Shown here piece after piece: positions 4,892 to 9,146 of a DNA stretch of 9,146 nucleotides. The stretch covers positions 43,134 to 52,279 of the forward strand of contig DJGJ01000020.1 of the NCBI GenBank assembly GCA_002432715.1. Direction: 5' to 3'. The notes beneath the pieces are model-generated. The model was not told where the DNA came from, did no database searches, and saw only the letters and a list, made by a program, of their open reading frames with translations. This DNA comes from Sphaerochaeta sp. UBA5849. GTDB lineage: Bacteria; Spirochaetota; Spirochaetia; Sphaerochaetales; Sphaerochaetaceae. How positions within the stretch are numbered: position 1 is the stretch's first letter; every line of letters starts with the position of its first letter. The translations under genes and the position numbers were made by a program.

Positions 4892-7555
4892 TTACTCTTC
4901 TGTATAGGCCCTGCCATAGAAGGAGTCCAGATACAGCTGCTTGATCTCGCTGATCAGGGGGTAGCGTGGATTGGTGCCTGTGCATTGGTCGTCGAATGCC
5001 TTGATGGCAAGCTCATCGACCACCGAGAGGAAATCCTCCTCCTTGACACCCCAATCCTTGATGGAGGAGGGGATGTCCAGTTCCTTTTTCAGCTTCTCGA
5101 TACCGGCAATCAGGGCCTCGACCCTCATCGCCTGTGTATCGCTTGCACTGGTTTGGATGTACGGCGTGTTCTGCTGGTCGTTGACCGCCATGGCAATGTA
5201 GTCGGCCGCCCTTGCATACCTGCTTACAGCAGAGGGGTACTCGTATTGCGGAAACGCTGCCTGTTTGGTCGGATTGTCGGTGGCGTTGTACCGGATGACA
5301 TTGCACAACAGCAGGGCGTTCGCCATCCCATGCGGTACGTGGAACTGCGCTCCCAGCTTGTGGGCCATGGAGTGACAGACTCCCAAAAAGGCGTTGGAGA
5401 ATGCCATGCCGGCTATGGTGGAGGCGTTGTGCACCTTCTCCCGGGCTTTCTTGTCATCGCCGTTGCGATAGGCCTGCGGCAGGTACTTGAAGATCATGCG
5501 CGCTGCCTCTAGGCTGAGGCCGTTGGTGTAGTCGGTGGACATGCTGGAAGCAAGGGCTTCCAAGGCGTGGGTCAGGACATCCAAGCCGCAGCTTGCCGTC
5601 AATCCCTTTGGCTGGCCCATAGCCAGCTCGCTGTCCACGATGGCCATGCTGGGGGTGAGGGCATAGTCGGCGATCGCCCACTTCATCCCGGTTTTCTCAT
5701 CGGTGATGATGGCAAACGGGGTGACTTCACTGCCGGTGCCGCTGGTGGTGGGGATGCAGACCAGTTCTGCTTTTTTGCCCATGTCGGGGAAGGCGTAGAT
5801 GCGCTTCTGGATGTCCATGAACCGCAGGGCAAGGCCTTCGAACTTCACCTCCGGATGCTCATAGAGCAGCCACATGATCTTTGCCGCATCCATCGGTGAT
5901 CCTCCGCCGAGCCCTATGAGCACATCCGGCTTGAAGGCGTTGATGAGTTTCATACCCTCGGTGATCGTAGCCAGGGTGGGGTCGGGTTTCACCTGGTGGA
6001 AGGTTTCACTCTCAATGCTCAGACTGTCCAGCACATCGGTGATTTTCTCCACCATCCCGCTTGAGAAGAGGAATGAGTCGGTGATGATGAATGCACGCTT
6101 CTTGCCCTTGAGCTCTCCCAGTGCGATGGGCAGCGAACCATACTTGAAGTAGATTTTCGGTGGCAGTTTGAACCAGAGCATATTCTCCCTCCTTGCAGCT
6201 TCCGTCTTGATGTTCAAGAGGTGTTTCGGTCCTACGTTCTCGCTGATGGAGTTGTTGCCCCAGCTGCCGCAGCCGAGCGTCAAGGACGGTTCAAGGCGGA
6301 AGTTGTAGATGTCACCGATGGCACCCTGGCTTGCTGGCATGTTTACCAGGATCCTGCTGGTCTTGACGGTTTTGCTGAAAGCCTCGACCTTCTCGGTCTC
6401 TGTTTCATCGATATAGAGCACGCTGGTGTGGCCATAGCCGCCGAGTGCGACCAGCTTGGCTGCCTTGTTGGTCCCCTCGCCGAAGTTGTCGCACCGATAC
6501 ATCGCCAATACCGGGCTGAGCTTTTCGTGTGCGAAAGGCTCGGCTTCCTCGATGGAATCGACCTCGCCGATCAAAACCTTGGTGGAAGCAGGAACGCAAA
6601 AGCCTGCTATCGCGGCTACCTGTTCGGCACTCTGGCCGACGATGGCAGGATTGACTGTCTTGCGCTTGGGATCGATGATCACCTTGCGAAGCAGGTCGGC
6701 CTGTTCGGTGCTCAGAAAGTACGCACCGCGGTTTTGGAACTCTTCCTTCATCGCATCATAGATGTCCTTGTGGCAGATGACCGCCTGCTCCGAGGCGCAA
6801 ACGACTCCGTTGTCGAACGTCTTGGACATCAGAATCGAGCTGACCGCCATCTTGATATCGGCGCTCTTGTCCACCAGGGCCGGGGTATTGCCCGGCCCGA
6901 CACCGATGGCAGGGATGCCTGAGGAGTAGGCGCTCTTCACCATGGAGGGACCGCCGGTGGCGAGAATCAGGTTGACCAAGGGACTGTGCATCAGATAGTC
7001 GGTCTTCTGGATGGAAGGCTCATCGATCCAGGCGATGATATCCTCGGGTGCCCCTGCTTTCACCGCGGCCTCGAGAATGACTCTCGCAGCCTCGCAGGTG
7101 CAGGCTTTTGCCCGGGGGTGGGGGCTGAAGATGATGGCGTTGCGGGTCTTGAGACTGATCAGGCTCTTGAAAATGGCGGTGCTGGTCGGATTGGTTGTGG
7201 GAATGATACCGCAGATGACACCCTTGGGTTCGGCAATTTTCTTGATGCCGAAGCCTGCGTCGGTCTCGATTACACCACAGGTTTTCTCGTCCTTGTACTT
7301 GTGGAAGATGTACTCGGCTGCGAAGTGGTTCTTGATGACCTTGTCCTCGATGATGCCCATGCCTGTCTCTTCGACTGCCATGGCTGCCAGTTTGATGCGC
7401 TCATCGTTCGCTGCGATGGCGGCAGCCCTGAATATGGTGTCAACCTGCTCTTGAGTATAGGTTGAGAATTTGATTTGTGCTCGCTTGACCCGTTCGATGA
7501 GAGCCTGCAGTTGCTCTTGTCCTGCAAACAGCTCTCCAACACTTGTTTCTGCCAT
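4892..7555 (-). CDS. adhE: Bifunctional acetaldehyde-CoA / alcohol dehydrogenase AdhE
   Basis: An 887-residue cytoplasmic enzyme that reduces acetyl-CoA to acetaldehyde and then to ethanol, oxidising two NADH, the main redox outlet of ethanol fermentation. Residues about 1-445 are the aldehyde dehydrogenase half, with the catalytic C253 in NGVVCASEQ and a nucleotide-binding segment ATGGPSMVKSAY near 199-210. A linker (about 446-462) leads to the iron-dependent alcohol dehydrogenase half (about 463-880). There GLGGGSPMDAAK (548-559) binds NAD, and D659, H663, H728 and H742 match the four iron ligands of the E. coli enzyme and of FucO. Length is usual for AdhE, which assembles into helical filaments called spirosomes. 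The ATG at 7555 has AGGAG six bases upstream (7562-7566, minus strand). It is monocistronic, with its own promoter upstream and a hairpin terminator seven bases after the stop. No frameshift or missing key residue is seen. Confidence 0.97.
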   Translation of the reverse strand: MAETSVGELFAGQEQLQALIERVKRAQIKFSTYTQEQVDTIFRAAAIAANDERIKLAAMAVEETGMGIIEDKVIKNHFAAEYIFHKYKDEKTCGVIETDAGFGIKKIAEPKGVICGIIPTTNPTSTAIFKSLISLKTRNAIIFSPHPRAKACTCEAARVILEAAVKAGAPEDIIAWIDEPSIQKTDYLMHSPLVNLILATGGPSMVKSAYSSGIPAIGVGPGNTPALVDKSADIKMAVSSILMSKTFDNGVVCASEQAVICHKDIYDAMKEEFQNRGAYFLSTEQADLLRKVIIDPKRKTVNPAIVGQSAEQVAAIAGFCVPASTKVLIGEVDSIEEAEPFAHEKLSPVLAMYRCDNFGEGTNKAAKLVALGGYGHTSVLYIDETETEKVEAFSKTVKTSRILVNMPASQGAIGDIYNFRLEPSLTLGCGSWGNNSISENVGPKHLLNIKTEAARRENMLWFKLPPKIYFKYGSLPIALGELKGKKRAFIITDSFLFSSGMVEKITDVLDSLSIESETFHQVKPDPTLATITEGMKLINAFKPDVLIGLGGGSPMDAAKIMWLLYEHPEVKFEGLALRFMDIQKRIYAFPDMGKKAELVCIPTTSGTGSEVTPFAIITDEKTGMKWAIADYALTPSMAIVDSELAMGQPKGLTASCGLDVLTHALEALASSMSTDYTNGLSLEAARMIFKYLPQAYRNGDDKKAREKVHNASTIAGMAFSNAFLGVCHSMAHKLGAQFHVPHGMANALLLCNVIRYNATDNPTKQAAFPQYEYPSAVSRYARAADYIAMAVNDQQNTPYIQTSASDTQAMRVEALIAGIEKLKKELDIPSSIKDWGVKEEDFLSVVDELAIKAFDDQCTGTNPRYPLISEIKQLYLDSFYGRAYTEE

Positions 7556-7587
7556 GTTGCACTCCTAGGTGGTTTTGATGGTTCAAA

Positions 7588-7615
7588 TGTATAAAAAATT
7601 ATCTAATTAGGTCAA
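7588..7615 (-). promoter_or_regulatory. Predicted sigma70-type promoter of adhE
   Basis: On the minus strand, -35 TTGACC (7610-7615, five of six consensus bases) is followed after 16 bases by -10 TATACA (7588-7593, four of six). The spacer is very AT-rich. Transcription would begin near 7581, giving a leader of about 25 bases ending with the AGGAG site. I looked for a Rex-type TTGTGA-N-TCACAA operator by eye and did not see one. Confidence 0.55.
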
Positions 7616-7645
7616 GAGAGTTTAAAAGATTTATGGAAGAAATAT

Positions 7646-7681
7646 GAAAAAAGAAATGCACTCATTTTTATATAAGTGCAT
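7646..7681 (-). terminator. Probable terminator of the NusG_II/Gx transcript, upstream of adhE
   Basis: Read on the minus strand, ATGCACT (7675-7681) pairs with AGTGCAT (7656-7662) across a 12-base loop and is followed directly by TTCTTTTTTC (7646-7655). A seven-pair stem with a T tract 74 bases after the Gx-transporter stop fits an intrinsic terminator. The stem is short and the loop long, so it may be weak. It could also serve as a regulator-binding inverted repeat about 75-100 bases upstream of adhE transcription. Confidence 0.45.
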
Positions 7682-7754
7682 ATTAAAAAGCAAGAATAGG
7701 TGTAAAATGTAAATTAATATGCCAATAAAGTATATAAAATCTATTATTGTAATA

Positions 7755-8867
7755 TTAAAAGAAAATCTTGCTGCTTACTGCTGTAACCAGTACAACCGAC
7801 GCCCCTGCAAGAAAGAGTGAAGTGTTGATGGCCCTCTTGGGCTTGGTCGGAACACTGACACCCTGTTGTGCACCTATGGCGCGTAGCAGGGTTTGGTCGA
7901 CCCGCTCGATCAAGCTGCCGCTTGTAGAGCGGAATGAGGTGGAGAGAATGCCGAAGTAGGCAAGGGTGAGCACCAGGATGGCTCCGGCCTTGCCCTTGAG
8001 CTTGGGGTTGCTTGCCACCAGGCACTGGCTGGCTGCAAGCAGGCTCATCAGGCGCAGGGCCTTCTGCAGTGCAAGGATGAGCGATCCTTCGGTGAAGGCG
8101 GCAGTACCGAGGGAGAGCAGGACCTTGCCGTTGGGTTCAAAGAGGCTGAGCAGGAGCAGGGAGAGAAGCAGCATCAGAGGCGGCAGCAGTCGAAGCTTCC
8201 TGCCGCTGATGATTTGCAGTGCGTACATGAGGACGGTGACCGAGGCCAGAAAAGGCAGGCCTTCGGTGACGATGATGGCAATCATGCAGACCAAGCTTGC
8301 AACTGTCACCGTCAGGTAGTGTCTTGCTTCTTCTGTTACGGGGACGGCAAGTTCAAGGCTCTCTTCTCTGAGTGCCTTGGGCAGGCTGCCTTTCTGCAGG
8401 TAGAGTTCCGCCGAAAGGCCCAGAACGAGGCTGGAGACCAGCCCGAGGGTGAGCATAAGCGGGGCGGCAATCCAGATGGATGGCCCGTAGGCGACGAGGG
8501 AGGCCACCTCAAGCTGGGCGATATTGCTGGCAAAAGCGCCTGCGATGCTGCACCCGACCAGTGATACCTTTTCCTTGAGCACTGTCTTGAGGGTTTTCAT
8601 GATCAGGCCGCTGGAGAGGGTGCCTGCAAGGGAGATGAAAAAAAGGTAGGAGAACAGCGTGCCTGAGACCATGCCCTGTCCGATGGCCTTGAGCAGCAGG
8701 GTGAGGCCGTAGGCCTTCAGGCTGAAGCTGTCGAGAATGATGAGCAATGGCAGATTGGCAAGCCCGAGTTTGAGAAAGGGGAGCGGCTTGGGGATGAGAT
8801 ACTCGAGGGTGGAGAGAAGCAGGGTGACCGCTGCAACAAAGGCGATTTTCCGCTCAGTTCGTGACAT
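7755..8867 (-). CDS. Gx-transporter / Hpre_diP_synt_I family membrane protein with EcfT-like C-terminal half
   Basis: A 370-residue integral membrane protein. Residues about 5-155 match the Gx-transporter family (once named heptaprenyl diphosphate synthase component I): a LEYLIPKPLPFLKLGLAN start with the KLGLAN motif at 33-38, a GTLFSYLFFISLAGTLSSG segment, and a CSIAGAFASNIAQLEVA segment. Members resemble the S-components of ECF vitamin importers. After a polar linker (about 156-185), residues about 187-312 form a second membrane domain. Its TEGSLILALQKALRLMSLLAASQCLVAS stretch recalls the EcfT scaffold subunit of ECF transporters; this second match is weaker. The annotated frame is open to a GTG at 8891, but I choose the ATG at 8867, six bases after GGAGG (8874-8878). 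The ATG at 8870 is the alternative. It overlaps the NusG_II gene by 14 bases. The transported or bound molecule is unknown; a flavin or quinone precursor is inference from context. Confidence 0.82.
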   Translation of the reverse strand: MSRTERKIAFVAAVTLLLSTLEYLIPKPLPFLKLGLANLPLLIILDSFSLKAYGLTLLLKAIGQGMVSGTLFSYLFFISLAGTLSSGLIMKTLKTVLKEKVSLVGCSIAGAFASNIAQLEVASLVAYGPSIWIAAPLMLTLGLVSSLVLGLSAELYLQKGSLPKALREESLELAVPVTEEARHYLTVTVASLVCMIAIIVTEGLPFLASVTVLMYALQIISGRKLRLLPPLMLLLSLLLLSLFEPNGKVLLSLGTAAFTEGSLILALQKALRLMSLLAASQCLVASNPKLKGKAGAILVLTLAYFGILSTSFRSTSGSLIERVDQTLLRAIGAQQGVSVPTKPKRAINTSLFLAGASVVLVTAVSSKIFF

Positions 8868-9146
8868 CATCGACCTCCATGGCTTCTGCACTCTCTCCTA
8901 CAATGGTCAGCAGGACTTGGTTGGGCAGGCAGGCGATCCAGCCACTTGCACTGAAAATGGGCTTTTGCTGGGTACAGCTCTTGGTGGGACAGGCCGAATC
9001 GTGGATGTGGGCTTTGCCATCCTCGATAATGATATGGGTGTCTCCCAAGGGCCCTTGCACATGGATTTCCCGGTTGGTGGAAAGTGAGTAGCGGTAGGTG
9101 CTGTCGTGGGTCTGTACCTGCAGGTACCCGCTGCCCGAACCGATGG
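8854..9146 (-). CDS. NusG domain II (DUF1312) protein, 3' part only
   Basis: The last 96 codons of a gene whose start lies beyond the right edge. A GTG at 9060 is not the real start, because the same frame continues open to 9146 with residues that fit the family (YRYSLSTNREIHVQGP). The domain resembles the second domain of NusG but occurs here as a separate small protein, usually with an N-terminal membrane anchor, which would lie outside the window. Visible conserved features are a GDTHIIIEDGKAHI strand pair, then SACPTKSC and GWIACLPNQVLL. The three cysteines in CPTKSC and IACLP are typical of family members placed outside the cytoplasm and may bind a metal or form a disulfide. It overlaps the Gx-transporter gene by 14 bases and must be co-transcribed with it. 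It is not the transcription factor NusG. Its biochemical role is unknown. Confidence 0.82.
   Translation of the reverse strand, partial: IGSGSGYLQVQTHDSTYRYSLSTNREIHVQGPLGDTHIIIEDGKAHIHDSACPTKSCTQQKPIFSASGWIACLPNQVLLTIVGESAEAMEVDDVTN
8874..8878 (-). promoter_or_regulatory. Ribosome binding site setting the Gx-transporter start
   Basis: GGAGG on the minus strand lies within the last codons of the NusG_II gene, three bases before the ATG at 8870 and six before the ATG at 8867. The spacing favours 8867 and argues against the in-frame GTG at 8891, which lies upstream of the site. Confidence 0.6.

Noticed and set aside
4735..4917. Minus-strand 60-codon open frame in the fic-adhE spacer, and overlapping plus-strand frames
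   Set aside because: No start signals or recognisable residues, and they run through two hairpins and the end of adhE.
6221..6922. A 233-codon plus-strand open frame inside adhE, and similar long frames opposite adhE and the Gx gene
   Set aside because: These lie antisense to genes with full domain and active-site matches; long antisense frames are a by-product of GC-rich codon use.
8854..9060. Treating GTG at 9060 as the start of the NusG_II protein
   Set aside because: The frame is open to the window edge and the upstream residues fit the family, so the gene is cut by the edge and does not start here.

Overview
The window looks like chromosomal DNA of an anaerobic, fermentative bacterium. 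My best guess is a free-living spirochaete of the Sphaerochaeta type. The guess rests on an AdhE-type ethanol pathway, a small rubredoxin/ferredoxin pair typical of strict anaerobes, a NusG_II + Gx-transporter pair of the kind seen in spirochaetes and Firmicutes, and strong AGGAGG ribosome binding sites. No rRNA or other taxonomic marker is present, so this is a judgement from remembered gene families and not a proof. I see no tRNA, rRNA, CRISPR array, transposase or phage gene.

Layout. (i) 1-1163, plus strand: a leader with an extended -10 promoter (149-177), then two overlapping genes: a helical protein with a C-terminal rubredoxin-like knuckle (208-678) and a two-cluster ferredoxin-like protein with unusual cysteine spacing and a helical tail (678-1163). 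I see no clear gene or terminator in 1-148. (ii) 1183-3209, minus strand: a Cof-type HAD phosphatase followed, with a 4-base overlap, by a 12-helix MFS transporter. Its 3' end converges on the ferredoxin gene with only 19 bases between. (iii) 3210-4686: a 337-base intergenic region, then a class II Fic AMP-transferase with a C-terminal winged helix. It is visibly more AT-rich than its neighbours and stands alone. (iv) 4687-4891: a gene-free spacer with a perfect 12-bp inverted repeat and a strong hairpin that can end transcription from either side. (v) 4892-7555, minus strand: adhE, with its own sigma70-like promoter and short leader. (vi) 7755-9146, minus strand: a Gx-transporter/Hpre_diP_synt_I membrane protein with an extra EcfT-like half, preceded by and overlapping a NusG_II-domain protein that runs off the right edge. 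A hairpin with a T tract between this pair and adhE probably ends their transcript.

How the genes fit together. AdhE reoxidises NADH by reducing acetyl-CoA to ethanol. The rubredoxin/ferredoxin pair is probably a low-potential electron carrier or oxygen-response module, but its partner is not in the window. The NusG_II/Gx pair belongs to a set of families that recur beside flavin-based redox or membrane electron-transfer genes. The HAD-MFS pair is a housekeeping phosphatase plus exporter of unknown substrate. The Fic gene looks like an accessory insertion.

Nothing here proves a wholly new system. The observations most worth following are the non-canonical iron-sulfur motifs, the NusG_II/Gx(EcfT-like) pair, and the palindrome over the predicted fic promoter.
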